Of a stretch of 64,000 bases of DNA, positions 19,970 to 31,300 are shown in pieces; the first letter of the stretch is position 1, and the number at the start of each line of letters is the position of its first letter. The notes below the pieces were generated by a model. That model saw nothing but the letters and a program-made list of their open reading frames with translations, was not told the origin of the DNA and ran no database searches. Source of the stretch: Kordia antarctica (GTDB lineage Bacteria; Bacteroidota; Bacteroidia; Flavobacteriales; Flavobacteriaceae); NCBI RefSeq assembly GCF_009901525.1, contig NZ_CP019288.1:2137501-2201500 (forward strand), read 5' to 3'. The translations under genes were made by a program, and so were the position numbers.

Positions 19970-19991
19970 TGCTCGTCTGCAGACGAGCATT
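19968..19991. terminator. perfect 24-bp palindrome after the regulator gene
   Basis: AATGCTCGTCTG / CAGACGAGCATT form a perfect 12+12 palindrome with no loop. It overlaps the stop codon of the response regulator and lies 43 bases from the convergent lipoprotein gene. A bidirectional terminator is most likely, although the T-run is poor; a protein-binding site is the alternative. Confidence 0.55.
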
Positions 19992-20033
19992 ACAGTAAGT
20001 ATACTTTTATTCTCTATATAGAATTAACATGAA

Positions 20034-20234
20034 CTAGTCTTCACAAGGTTCAAGTTCTGGGTCTACACATGGCTCTGGTTCTAATTCTTGATCTGGCGGA
20101 TCAGAAATATTACCATTTGATTGAGTTTGCGTTTGATTTGTTTCCTCTTGATTAATATCATCATCTATAGTACAAGAATTTAAGGTGATACTAAAAATTA
20201 AAGAAACGATTAAAAGTCTAAAATTTGTTTTCAT
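20034..20234 (-). CDS. small lipoprotein, 66 aa
   Basis: The start at 20234 is preferred to an upstream in-frame ATG at 20345 because it gives a proper lipoprotein signal: MKTNFRLLIVSLIFSITLNSC, with the lipidated cysteine after LNS. The mature part is short and acidic, rich in Asp, Glu, Gln and Pro (TIDDDINQEE, then DPPDQELEPEPCVDPELEPC), with two further cysteines. It has no recognised domain. The sequence upstream folds into several inverted repeats, one of which ends three bases before the ATG and could control translation. Confidence 0.6.
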   Translation of the reverse strand: MKTNFRLLIVSLIFSITLNSCTIDDDINQEETNQTQTQSNGNISDPPDQELEPEPCVDPELEPCED

Positions 20235-20236
20235 TT

Positions 20237-20318
20237 GACGTGAATTTTTAATGTTAATTTTTAAATTCACGTCTTGCGCAAGACGTTTGCGAAAGCCTAT
20301 TAATCCGGAGAGGCTTTC
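20237..20318. promoter_or_regulatory. three adjacent inverted repeats, possible attenuator or operator cluster
   Basis: Three stems are seen: an 11-bp perfect stem GACGTGAATTT (20237-20247) with AAATTCACGTC (20263-20273); an 18-bp perfect palindrome ACGTCTTGC/GCAAGACGT (20269-20286); and an 8-bp stem GAAAGCCT (20291-20298) with AGGCTTTC (20311-20318). The first two share bases 20269-20273, so they cannot form together, as in an attenuator or switch. On the minus strand they form the leader of the small lipoprotein; the third stem is read first and the first stem abuts the start codon. Confidence 0.5.
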
Positions 20319-20357
20319 TAATCTCAGGACAAACATAGGCTTCAAATCATATTAATT

Positions 20358-20393
20358 TTTGTCCATGGAACTTCGTGGTTATCCATGGACAAA
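20358..20393. promoter_or_regulatory. 12-bp inverted repeat between divergent genes
   Basis: TTTGTCCATGGA (20358-20369) is repeated exactly inverted as TCCATGGACAAA (20382-20393) with a 12-base spacer. Each arm contains the palindrome TCCATGGA. It lies 50-86 bases before the start of the 262-aa gene and upstream of the divergent lipoprotein gene. A regulator-binding site or an RNA hairpin is possible. Confidence 0.45.
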
Positions 20394-20443
20394 GACATTG
20401 GCAGAATTTGTCAATTATTTTGAAATATTTTAAATAGTTAAAA

Positions 20444-21232
20444 ATGAGTAAGAAGAAACCAAGGTATAATAGAGAGGAAGTGACTGAGTTACTTTTTTTA
20501 TCCCATAAGATTAAGGAGAAATACAAAAAAGAGGGTGTTATAAAAACTCTAGAAATAATAATATATATATCTGATAATTTTAATGATCTACAAAAGAATG
20601 AATGTAGTAAATCAACAATCAAAAGAATTCTTGATTTTGAAAATCTCCCTGTCAATTTAACTGAAGTATCTATTAGTCATCTAGTAAAAAGTATCTGGGG
20701 GAAAAGTTTAGGCGGTTTTATAAATGGAGTATACTTAGACCTAGAAGAATTTAAGAAAAGTGAAAAATATGATCGCTTTTTTTTGAAATGGGATAATACA
20801 AAATATCATATAAAGGAGAACGAGTACAATTTCCCTGTTGCTGAAATGGAATCTTCTCAAAATAATCAATCAACTTTAAACTCAGGGGAAACTCAACTTT
20901 CAAACTCCAATATTTTATTCTTAGAAAGATTAAAGTTTAAAATAGAAAAAGAAAAAATAGAAAAAATATTAGATAAAGAGTATTATTATGAAATTAAAGA
21001 ATATATAAACTTATTCAGAGACAAGAGGCTAAAGCCAATATTAAGAAATATTATTCTTGATAAAGTAGAAGAGTTGAAAATAGCATTACAAAAACATGAA
21101 GAGTCAAATAGTTTTCTAGATAAATTAAATAAGCCATTCAGGAAGTCACAGACGGAACGAACCATAATGAAATCAATACAGAAAGAGTTTAAAGTTAAAT
21201 TACAAAAATTATACAAAGAAGAATATAAATGA
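20444..21232 (+). CDS. hypothetical protein, 262 aa
   Basis: I do not recognise this protein. It is soluble, lysine-rich and mainly helical, with no signal peptide or membrane segment. The N-terminal half has a helix pair (EEVTELLFLSHKIKEKYKKE) and a segment KNECSKSTIKRILDFENLP that could be a DNA-binding helix-turn-helix. A low-complexity linker (about residues 145-160, rich in Ser, Gln and Asn) separates it from a C-terminal helical part. The gene ends only nine bases from the convergent CHAT gene and is preceded by strong inverted repeats, so a regulatory role in this small region is possible but unproven. Confidence 0.65.
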   Translation: MSKKKPRYNREEVTELLFLSHKIKEKYKKEGVIKTLEIIIYISDNFNDLQKNECSKSTIKRILDFENLPVNLTEVSISHLVKSIWGKSLGGFINGVYLDLEEFKKSEKYDRFFLKWDNTKYHIKENEYNFPVAEMESSQNNQSTLNSGETQLSNSNILFLERLKFKIEKEKIEKILDKEYYYEIKEYINLFRDKRLKPILRNIILDKVEELKIALQKHEESNSFLDKLNKPFRKSQTERTIMKSIQKEFKVKLQKLYKEEYK

Positions 21233-21241
21233 TGTTCTTCT

Positions 21242-24200
21242 TTATCTCCAATCACCAGTTAAGGAAAACATAGCCCAATGACAAAAATGTGATTTCCCTG
21301 ATATTTCCATAAGTGCAAGCATTGCTTGTTGCATTGCTATGACTTTAGGAAAACCTTCTAAGAGTTTTTTATAAAAAATGGAAAAGAACTCTTTTGCATC
21401 TGCATCATCAACTTCCCATAATCCAGTCATTACTGTATTTACTCCGCTTGCAATAAAGGCAGAAGTCAATCCAACTAATTCTTCCCCTGAATGATTTTTC
21501 TGTCTTCCAACATCACAAGAAGCTAATGTAACAAAGTTTGTATTCGCACGTTGATTCATTATCTCTTTTGCTGTAAGTACTCCGTCATTTAACTTTAAGC
21601 CCGATAAAAACCCATGACCTTTATCTAAATCTCCATGACCAGCAAAATGAATGAAGTCATCTGCTTTTAAAGCTTTGAGAAAAGTCTTTTTGGTAACGTT
21701 TTTCCCAAATAAAGCCTCTTTCTTAAAAAGTCTTACTAGCGATAAGACTTCCTCCTCCGCATTTTCTAGATTGTATTCAGGATTTCCAAACAACCCAACG
21801 GATTTAAAATTACTGAATATTGTGTTCTTAAATTGTATATATTGCCAAGTAGACAAACTAATATTATAAAACACAGGATTCCGATAAATTAACGGCTTGC
21901 CATCAATATGAAGCGAATGCAGTGGAAGGTTTTGCAATTTCCCATAAGGTACGATGCATATAATATCGTCAGGTTGAGTCCACTCTTTCAAAGGAGCTAT
22001 TAAATCACTAAAACGAGTCCAAAATGTTTCTCCAGGATTATAATCTTTTGTTTTTGATAAATTTATATTTAGATAAAAAGTAGACAAATAATCTTCAAGG
22101 TCGGATGTCTTTATGGGAACTTTTGAAAATAAAATTTTTTCTACTTGAGAGCTTATACCATATACATAAATATTATCTTTTTCTATGAAATAGTAGAGGA
22201 AGAATAGTTTTTGACCATCTAGTTTTTTTTCGTTATTTCTAATAGACTCTTTCAGATTTGTGATAGATAGTTTTGTTAGTCGCTTTATAGCAGCATATTC
22301 ATTTGTAATCTTATCATTCAACATCTTTTGATATAACTTATCTAAATCATTTTGAGAATATTCTTGAAACTCATTTAAGTTCTCCTCATATAAATGAGAG
22401 ATTATATTGTTTTCCTGTAGTAAAAGTGGATGTTTTTTCAGTTCATCATTATTTAACTTATAATTTGTCATACTTATGAGCAGAGATCTTGTTCGCATCT
22501 TCTCCAACCATTCTATTGCTTTTGTATAATTCCCTCTTGATTGAAAAAAATGTGTTCCAGAAGAAATAATTTGTCTAGTATCATCTTTGAAAGTAATTGT
22601 TGCTTCCAAATTTTCAGAGGAATTAGTTTGATTCGCTTTATGAATCATTCCATCTAAATAAAATGCTATTTGATCCAAGCATTTCTCACCATTTTTCACA
22701 TATAACAAAACATCATTTGGACTGACTAATTTTCTTGCTAATGGTTCGATATAAGTCAACGCATAGATAAATTGCAATCTCCAAATAAAGTTATTAAGCT
22801 TTGATTTTTTTGAAATCGAAATTCCCTCAGATAAAACCTTATTCCCTTTTTCATAATCATTTATATTTTGATTTTTTCTACCTAATTCTAAATATATTGA
22901 ACCTAGACGATGTGTATTCAGCGCAAATGAATTCAAATGATTTGCTTTCAAATACAAATTAGAAGCTGCTTCAAAACTCTCAATGGCTATTTCAAACTGT
23001 TTAATGTATAGCGACAAATTACCTGAGACTTGACATAAATTTCCTTGTAAAGAATATCTGTTTTTAATCCAATGATCAGCATCAAAAAAAGAAATTATTT
23101 TTTTTAAATCTTTAGGGACTCCATCAATCGTCGACAACTTTTTATTTTCATTGAATTCTATTAACTTTTGATTGATGTAATTTTGATATTGTTCTAAACT
23201 TTCTTGAATCATTCCTAAATTCTCATACATTTTACCAGAATTAATGAAATATTTCTTCGATTGCTTTTTGTCAAGCATTGCCATGAAAGCATAAAGTTGT
23301 GCGATTAGAAATGTTTTCCCTACCTCATTTAAATCTTTAATTTTTGAATCAATAATTTTAATTTCTTTTATATTTTTTATGCTACGCTGAGATGTATTAT
23401 TCACCAAAGTTCCAATAAATAAAACCTGAAAAGTTTCATTCTCAATATTAGATATAATTTTTTCTAAAGTTTCTCCTGCATTATAATAGTCTCCAGAAAT
23501 ATGGAAATCATGAGATTTGTGTAACATCTCTAACTCCGCTTCTAATATAGTTTTATTAACTTTTTTAGGTAAATTTATTTTTTGACTAAATTCTTTCAAC
23601 AGTTTACCCTGACCTCTATCTTGCATCCATCTTAAAGCATTATTGTAATCATTACGAGCTTCTTGATGATATCCTAACTGCCATAACTTCAATATATTAT
23701 TTTCTAAGAATTCTATTCCCTCAATAAGTTCTAAATCTAATAAATGATTCCCATATACACTTTCTATTATTTCTGTAGCTGGTAAATATTTATTCTCTTC
23801 TAGAAATGATAAAATTTCTTTTATTTCATTAGGAAGCTCTATAGGGTTTCTTATCTCTAAATAGTACTTAGTTCTTAATAGAAACCTAGCTTTCTTTAGG
23901 TAAAAAGAAATTTTATTGTAATTTTTGATAGAATTATCTTGAATTATTTTTTCGATAATTTCTAATCCAAATTTTAAATCAGGTATTGGATGTTTCCCTA
24001 TATAATCAACTAGTATTTCAAGGAAAGAAAGTGACTCACATTGATTAATTTCTTTATATTTCTCATATAAGTTTAATCCATCCTCTATGACTTTTCTTTT
24101 TTCTTCTGCATTTAATAAACCTTGATGTAAAAGAATCAAACGCGTTTTTATTTGAATCTTTTTAGCATAAAATACTAAATCGCTATCAGTGCTATTACTG

Positions 24201-24508
24201 ATTACTCTAAAACATTTTTCTAAAATAATTTCACTTTCTTTCCTATTCAGTTTTTTCCTTACAAAATCGTAAAACTCATAGCATAGTTTAGATTTTTCAA
24301 CTGACTGAATGTTTACAGACTTTTTTAATTGTATTAAGATATCTTCTATATCTAGCCATTCGCTTGCGCTCCTTGCTAGTTTTATCGCTAAAAGTAGGAC
24401 TTCGTCATCTAAAGGTTTTTCTAAAGCTTTATAAAGCGTATAAAAACTTATATAATCACCTTTTTTGTATAATTCTTGAAGTTTTTCAAAACTATTCATC
24501 ATCGTCAT
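21242..24508 (-). CDS. TPR-CHAT caspase-like protease
   Basis: The 1088-aa protein has a long N-terminal array of TPR-like helices (to about residue 700) and a C-terminal CHAT domain, a caspase-like cysteine protease. The catalytic pair is visible: HFAGHGD (H958) and LASCDVGR (C998), followed by VGLTSAFIASGVNTVMTGLW and the terminal CHWAMFSLTGDW typical of CHAT. There is no signal peptide, so it acts in the cytoplasm. CHAT-TPR proteases are activated by partner proteins in bacterial conflict systems (as in Craspase and gasdermin modules). Its start overlaps the small upstream gene by 17 bases (an alternative ATG at 24499 would reduce this to 8), so the two form an operon and probably a complex. 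No gasdermin gene is seen. Confidence 0.9.
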   Translation of the reverse strand: MTMMNSFEKLQELYKKGDYISFYTLYKALEKPLDDEVLLLAIKLARSASEWLDIEDILIQLKKSVNIQSVEKSKLCYEFYDFVRKKLNRKESEIILEKCFRVISNSTDSDLVFYAKKIQIKTRLILLHQGLLNAEEKRKVIEDGLNLYEKYKEINQCESLSFLEILVDYIGKHPIPDLKFGLEIIEKIIQDNSIKNYNKISFYLKKARFLLRTKYYLEIRNPIELPNEIKEILSFLEENKYLPATEIIESVYGNHLLDLELIEGIEFLENNILKLWQLGYHQEARNDYNNALRWMQDRGQGKLLKEFSQKINLPKKVNKTILEAELEMLHKSHDFHISGDYYNAGETLEKIISNIENETFQVLFIGTLVNNTSQRSIKNIKEIKIIDSKIKDLNEVGKTFLIAQLYAFMAMLDKKQSKKYFINSGKMYENLGMIQESLEQYQNYINQKLIEFNENKKLSTIDGVPKDLKKIISFFDADHWIKNRYSLQGNLCQVSGNLSLYIKQFEIAIESFEAASNLYLKANHLNSFALNTHRLGSIYLELGRKNQNINDYEKGNKVLSEGISISKKSKLNNFIWRLQFIYALTYIEPLARKLVSPNDVLLYVKNGEKCLDQIAFYLDGMIHKANQTNSSENLEATITFKDDTRQIISSGTHFFQSRGNYTKAIEWLEKMRTRSLLISMTNYKLNNDELKKHPLLLQENNIISHLYEENLNEFQEYSQNDLDKLYQKMLNDKITNEYAAIKRLTKLSITNLKESIRNNEKKLDGQKLFFLYYFIEKDNIYVYGISSQVEKILFSKVPIKTSDLEDYLSTFYLNINLSKTKDYNPGETFWTRFSDLIAPLKEWTQPDDIICIVPYGKLQNLPLHSLHIDGKPLIYRNPVFYNISLSTWQYIQFKNTIFSNFKSVGLFGNPEYNLENAEEEVLSLVRLFKKEALFGKNVTKKTFLKALKADDFIHFAGHGDLDKGHGFLSGLKLNDGVLTAKEIMNQRANTNFVTLASCDVGRQKNHSGEELVGLTSAFIASGVNTVMTGLWEVDDADAKEFFSIFYKKLLEGFPKVIAMQQAMLALMEISGKSHFCHWAMFSLTGDWR

Positions 24509-24884
24509 CTTGAGTGATAAAAAGTTTTGGATTCCCTAGTAATCCTTTTAATTTATCTACTTTTTTATTAAAATCTTCCATTGAAAGGTCAAATCTTAAT
24601 TTCACTCTTATGGATGGAAATTCAATGATAATTAAACCTTTAGGCTTTTCTTCTTTGAATTGATTTATTATAAGCTTAACCATTGGAATAATGAAATCCT
24701 TGGTAATGTATAAAGAACTAGCTACTAACAATACTGGATGAATATCATTTCGAACTTTTTCTTCTCTAGATATCAATTCCGTTTTTATATCAATATTCTT
24801 TAATGTAACTTCAAGTTCTTCATAAGATAGATAATCACTGGCTATCAAAACTTTTTGTGTTTCAGAAGTATTCTTTGTTGTCAT
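24492..24884 (-). CDS. small EACC1-like partner of the CHAT protease
   Basis: This 130-aa protein has strands and a helix around VLIASDYLSYEELEVTLKNI, then a strongly hydrophobic segment HPVLLVASSLYITKDFIIPMVKLIINQF, then GLIIIEFPSIRVKLRF and a final helix KVDKLKGLL. This order (polar N-terminal strand-helix part, hydrophobic helix, basic turn, strand pair, short helix) matches the effector-associated constant component EACC1 described by Kaur and colleagues for ternary conflict systems with proteases. Identity is judged by pattern, not by alignment. The 17-base overlap with the CHAT gene supports a functional pair. An alternative is an unrelated small adaptor. Confidence 0.5.
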   Translation of the reverse strand: MTTKNTSETQKVLIASDYLSYEELEVTLKNIDIKTELISREEKVRNDIHPVLLVASSLYITKDFIIPMVKLIINQFKEEKPKGLIIIEFPSIRVKLRFDLSMEDFNKKVDKLKGLLGNPKLFITQDDDDE

Positions 24885-25305
24885 ATTTAGATTCTCTTAA
24901 GTGTTAAAAATTCTAATTAGCAAATAAAGGGGAATCACAAACTTTTACTTCATTGACAAGTACGTAAATTAAAATTAGAATGTTTTACGGAAATCCTCAA
25001 AAACAATTGTTTTTTTCAATTATGCTTACTTAGGTCGCTTTTTTCTAAACACCGGTTAATGGAAGTAACATCTTAATTTTTAAAATTTTAATTTGTACGC
25101 CAAATCAAATGTAGCAATTTCAGCATACGCTCCATGTATTTTTTCCTTTTTTGACATCAATAAAACTCAAAACCATTGTATATAAAATAGCTTCTCTCTT
25201 GGCTCTATTGAGTACTATTTCGTTACTTATAATCTATGTCATATCACTCGTTATCGACGCTAAATGAGGTTTTTTAGTCTCAAGATCTGTCTACTATATA
25301 CTAAT
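24885..25305. other. 421-base intergenic region
   Basis: This region holds the promoter of the CHAT operon and the end of the giant-protein operon. AAAGGGGAATCAC at 24924-24936 resembles a half-site of the palindrome at 17194. A 25-codon minus-strand frame (25080-25157) ends GAYAEIATFDLAYKLKF, which looks like the C-terminal strand of an outer-membrane barrel and may be a relic of a lost gene. I see no other coding sequence. Confidence 0.5.
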
Positions 25306-28300
25306 TTATTGAACCCTTTCTTTATGAAAAACAAGTGGGTTTATGATAGAATAAATTCTATTCCAATCATCTGTACTCTCTAGACTAGATAAAATGAAAT
25401 CTGCTAGCTGACTATCTGATAAATTACTTAGGTTAGTTTTTACTAGACGTGGAATTCGAGAAGGGTCACTAGCTATCTCTAATATTTTTTTAATATTATC
25501 TACTAGTCCCAAATGAATAACTTGTGGTTTTATATTCTTGTTGTTTTGTTCCCAAACCATTTTTATATTTCCATCTATAAATAGAAGTGCTTTATATCTA
25601 TAGTTTTCTCCTAAGTTTTGAGTGGATTGAATGTATGCTTTATTCTTTTTGTGTTCTAGTAAAGGTTCTAAAATTAAATCAAAAAATTTGCTGCTATTAC
25701 TAACATCAGAAGCTACCTTTTCAATTGAGTAAGAAGAATTAAATTTCCTGCTCAAATATAATTGAGGAGTAAAACTTTTATCTTCATATTCTTTTCTCAG
25801 ATTTTTATATAAAGTATAATTTACCTTATCAGATATAGATATTAAACTGTATTTGTAAAAATCCTCTTCAACACTTATTAACTCTCCAATTATTACTTCA
25901 TCTGCTTCTATTTTCAAGTACACTTTATTTGATGGATTCCCAAAGTCTTTTACTATCGCGTTATTTTTAATAGACTCATTTTCTATTAGCTTATAAATAA
26001 AGTGATTAAAATATAATGAATTATTCGTTTCAAGTTCTTTTTTTACTGTTTCAAGATTAGAGGTGTTCACACCTAACTTATCTGCTATATCAGATTTCTT
26101 TTGAAAATAAGAAAAAGAAGTAGGGTTTAGATTGATATCCCCAATAGCAACATTTTCAGTAATAAAAAAGTCAATTGCTTCTTTATTATTCCATAGTTGT
26201 AACTCAATCTTAGGTTTTGAAATTTGGGCGTTTATAAAATATGGAGTCCCCCCAGATTGAATCATTTCATTTAAATATATCTGTAAACGCCTGTATACAT
26301 TGTATTTATTGATATCCTTTTTAACCTTAGTAAGAAATTCAGCATCACTTATATCAGCAGAGTAAACGTCTTTAAATGATAGTTTGAGATTTGTTATATT
26401 AATTTTTTCAAAAACTACACCTGTTGATTTAGAGATAAGACTTCCGTATTCTTTTTGAGTAGCTTTATCAATATTGCTTTTATCTTCAAACTCGACAAAG
26501 AAATTTGAATTCTGATTTGGTACATATGTTATAGCATTCTTCTCAAAAATCAAGTAACCAGAATTAAAATTATTATTAGCAATTTTATCTATAATATTTT
26601 GAGCCGAATTCTTTATCAGAATGTTTTTGTCAATGCTTTTCTTTTTATATTTCAATTCAGGAAAGAGATTAGTATCAATATTGTCTACAACTGAATTTAT
26701 ATATCGATTTTGAATAAATTTTTTATAGCTACTTAAATCATTTTTAGAATTTATTTTTGCGATTTTCACATCTAAGGAATCGAAATGTTTAATATTATAA
26801 TTCGTTTCAGAAACGAATACGAGATGGCTATTATCTGGCGTTTGACTTATTTCTCTTTTAATACTTTTTTCATCACCTACACTGGATTTGTACTTTTCAT
26901 TTTCCCCTAAAGCTTTTACTGCAGTATTCTCGTCTTTGAAAGGTTTTATTATTGAAACCTCATAAGTGATAATGTTTTTAGCTACTATTGAGAGTTTTTT
27001 ATTTGCTAAGTTTAAATCATTCAAACCTTTATTTTTGAATTTAGAGAGTATTTTTGATCTAACAAAATCATCCTCATTGTTCAATTTTTTAATGATATTA
27101 TTCTTCACAAAGCTTTTAAGTTTTTCTGGGTCAACGCTCAAGAATGCGTAAGCATCAGAATTTTTATAAATAATATTAATATTATAAATATTTGGGTTAA
27201 TTTTTTCCGTTTCTAAAGATGAAAAATTGCTTTCAAGTTTATTACTTGTGGGAACATCCTTTTTTGAAAAAGATAGAATGTTAATTTTATAATGAAACAG
27301 CTTATTTAGTAATAAGCTGTCTGAGTAAATCACACTATACCCTTTATCCACTAATTTATCTATACGACTTACTTGAAAAATATTATTTATGTGTTGATTT
27401 ATAGGTGCTGTTAATCCTTCTATTTTATATCCAGTGGAACTTACTCTTGTTCTTGTGTCATAGATACAGCTATAGTTTCCAAAATCTTCAGGTAAGTTGT
27501 TTCCATAAACTCTAAGCCAATTACTTGTTTTAAATAATTCTTCTCTAATAGTTCTGTACTTTGTTCGGCATTTAATCTTAAACGGTCCTATTTTCCAGCA
27601 ATCACTATATTTTTTTTGTCTAGCTATAATGGTCTGAATATGTTTTAAGTCTATTTGTTTTTCTTTTGAATTCTGTATCTTAAGAATAGAATTATTAACA
27701 TTATTGTCTCCATTATCTAACTCGGTAATCTCAAACGCTTTTTTTTCATTATCACCATTACCTTCTTTACCTCCATCATCCTCTCCACTCATATCAAGAT
27801 TAATCTTTACTTCTAAAGAGGGCTTATCAAACCCAATATTTAATCCTGAGAAGTCTAATTTAATTTTTGAAGCATCAATTTTGGCTTTTAGCGATAAGTC
27901 AAAATCCAAGAGACCTAAGATAAGATCTTTAATATCATCTCCATCTAAACCATAGGGAGAGGGAATATTTATCCCTAAATTAATTCCTAATAACTCAATG
28001 TTTACTTTAGTATTTTTGGGTTTTACTTTCATTATAATAGCTCCAGTGTTAAAGTCTACACCTAGTATTTCAAATTTAGATTTCAAATTCAAGCCTAACT
28101 CAGCATTATTTAGTGCTGAAAGCGGATTTATTGGTTTCATTTTAGTTTTTCCTTCAACACCAAAATCTCCAATTGGAAGATTACATTTAGCTTCAAACTC
28201 CAACGCTAAAAAATCTTTCTTTGAATAGTTACATAATAGTCTTGCATCAGCAGAAATCACATTGAGCAAATCAACTTTCCCATTTGCACGCAAAATTCTG

Positions 28301-31300
28301 TTTTTTCCATCAAATTCGACACTAGCATTAAATTCTAAAATCTCACGCATTTTCCCAACAGTACTTTGATCCATTTTAAAGTATAAATTCTTTAAACTTC
28401 CTTCGCTAACACCTTGCATAACTGGCATAAAATTTAGAAGAACAAGCTCAGAGTTTGATCTAAAATCTCCTACGTTTTTGTATGAGAAACCTATCTCTCC
28501 GTATAATTTTACAAGCTTAGCAGTTTCTCTAGCTGATTCAGATACCCCAACAGTCATAAAGGCATTAGTACTTATTTCAGATTGCTTAAAATCTAATTTA
28601 AATGTAGGGTCTAAAATTACAAGCGGACCAGCTTGAAAAGCTCCTTTAATTTCAATTTCGGGATCGAAAGTGAAGTCAAATTTATCCTTTGTAAGGGTAA
28701 AATTAATAGGTGGAATAGGCAATGCATCAATGTTGAATTTTATATTTCCTTCAAATCTGATTGGATTAAATTTTAATATTCCATTAATTTTATCTGTATT
28801 AATATCTGGAAGAAAAGAGAGCAGCATTTTTTCATCATATTTTATATTCTTAAACTCAGGAATAAATTTTCCTGATTCCTTAAGGCTTACTTCACATTTA
28901 AATTTAATATTCTTATGTAAGTTTACTTCTGCAGAAAAAAGAAGTTCTACTCCTTCTTTTAGTTTAAGATCTTCGAGTTTAGTAAGTTTGATACCTCGTT
29001 GATCTCCAAAATTAATATCAAAAGGCAAAAAACCTTTTGTTTTGTTAATACCCTCTTTTAGTTTGTCTTCAATAATTCCAGAGAGTTCTAATCCTTCTAT
29101 TGAGGGTGGTTTACCAGAAAATGGATCAATTTTTATTAATGATACTTTTTCATTTATCTTCAAAGTTGGAATGGTAAGCCATAAATCTATTATAAAATTT
29201 CCATCTTCAATTTTAGGGTTTTTAAGTTTATAGTACTCTCCTTTAGGCAGTATCTTTTTGATTCTGGATATTAATAATTTCTCAACCTCTTTCTTTGGAT
29301 AGTCTATAAGCTTTAACTTGTTGTTTTTTAAACCAAACTTAAATTTAAGATGCTCATACCCTTTCTGAGTGACAACTGCATCTATTACTGGGTTTTTCAA
29401 ATCACAATCACTCTCTATTTTAATAGGTAAACCAAATAAACTATCTAACGAATTCTTTAAAGATTCACAATCTATATTTTTACTTATTTCTTCTAACAGA
29501 AAATTTTTAGCATATGACTCTAAATACTTTTTATTTAGTTTAATGTCTAAACCTTCTTGATTGATAATAGCCGTGCCAAGGTTGCCAATATTAATTATTG
29601 ATACATCAAATTTAATGTACTTTTTAACTAAATCAACATTCGCATTTGTTATCGACACTTTATTCTGTATCCCTAAGGCAGTATTCTTTAGTTCCTCCTC
29701 TGTCTTAAATTCTAAACTATTTATAGTAGTAGAAATCAAAGAATCAATTTTAGGCTTTAAAAAAACCGATATATCAATTTTATCAATATTTACTTTTAAA
29801 AATGCTTTATCATTTTTAAACCCTGTATTAAATTCAAGTTTTGTTTTGTATACATCTTTTACCTCAGGAAATTTTGAAACAAATATCTCGTAACCCACAG
29901 GTTTAATGATAAAAGAGCCTGAAATACCTTCTCCGATTTCATCGGAGCTAACAGATATTGATTCAATAGCCTCAATTGGAAGGTAATTGTTAATTGAAGA
30001 CCTTGGCTTTTCGTATATTTTTAAATGCATTTCTACTTTTTGAGCTATACTATTTGCTATTGATTTTTGTAATTGTTTTTTAAAATCAATAGTATCCTCA
30101 ACTTTGATTTTATTTATGTCTATCACAATGGTTTTAGTAGAGTCGATATCATTTAAAATGGTTTTTAAAAAATCTTGAGGTTGCCATTTAAAGAATAATT
30201 TGGCTTGCAGGGTACTATCCAGGCTGACATCTGATAACGTAATACCTAAGGATTTTGAAAGTTGAAGTTTATTTACAAATTCTTGAGCTATTTTGATATC
30301 AGTATTGAACTTAGGCCAAATAGTACTTGAAGTAATCGTAGGTTTATTTATACTAATATATTCAACTGTTCCACCGTGATTAGTTTTAAATTTATAATTA
30401 CCATTCTTATTTGTTTTAAGCTTTATGTCCTTTACAGTTAAACCAGTTGGTATTTCTACTTGAAAATTCTGAAGAGCTGTTTCTAAAAGAAATTTATTAT
30501 TTTCTATTTGATTTTTTAATAAGACTCTAAGTGATTTAATTGAATCATTTTTTTGTTTTTGTGTAAGTTTATTATCAATATTTACTAATTTGATTTTTTC
30601 TTTAGTTACTTCATTAAGTAGTTTTTCTGCATCCGAGAAAATATTAATTTTTCTATTTATTGAATTATTCTTACTAGATATATTTGGTTTATATACTATA
30701 CTAACCATTCCATCGGCTATTATTGACTCTTTAGAATTTAAAAGGTTTGGAGCTATTTGTGTGCTAAATCGAATTCTTGTCCATACAGTGTTATTATTAT
30801 CTTTAATATCAACAAATTCTGAGCTTAACCCTTTTTTAGGTTGATTAAAAAAATTAATTCCTTTTTTTAATTGCTTGTTAAACTTTAGATTAATAGAGTC
30901 TAAATAAGTCCCATGTTCACTAGCGTTTTTATTGATTAATTCTCTGCTAAATTTATTTATTATTCCCTCTATCTTATTTTGATTTTCTTTTAATTGCTTA
31001 ATTACATTATTACAGTCTGTTTTACCCTTAGATCTGAGACATTCTTTTAACCTTCTGTTTTCTACTAATAGTTCTTTTAAATTTTCAGGGTAAGGAATAT
31101 TAAATTTTAAAAGAAGTTTTGACTCTGAAACCTCTTCAAATAATTTGATAAGCCTATTTAAGCTTTTGATTTTAACGTAAGCTTTACAGAATAATTCAAT
31201 ATTATCAGAATCTGAATTGAATTTCCAGTTATCCATTAAAGAAGGGATTTCTGAATGAATTTCATGTAGAACTAATAATACTATATTATACTCTCCACCT

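Noticed and set aside
25080-25157. 25-codon frame ending in a barrel-like strand
   Set aside because: Too short and preceded by stops; noted only as a possible relic in the intergenic entry.
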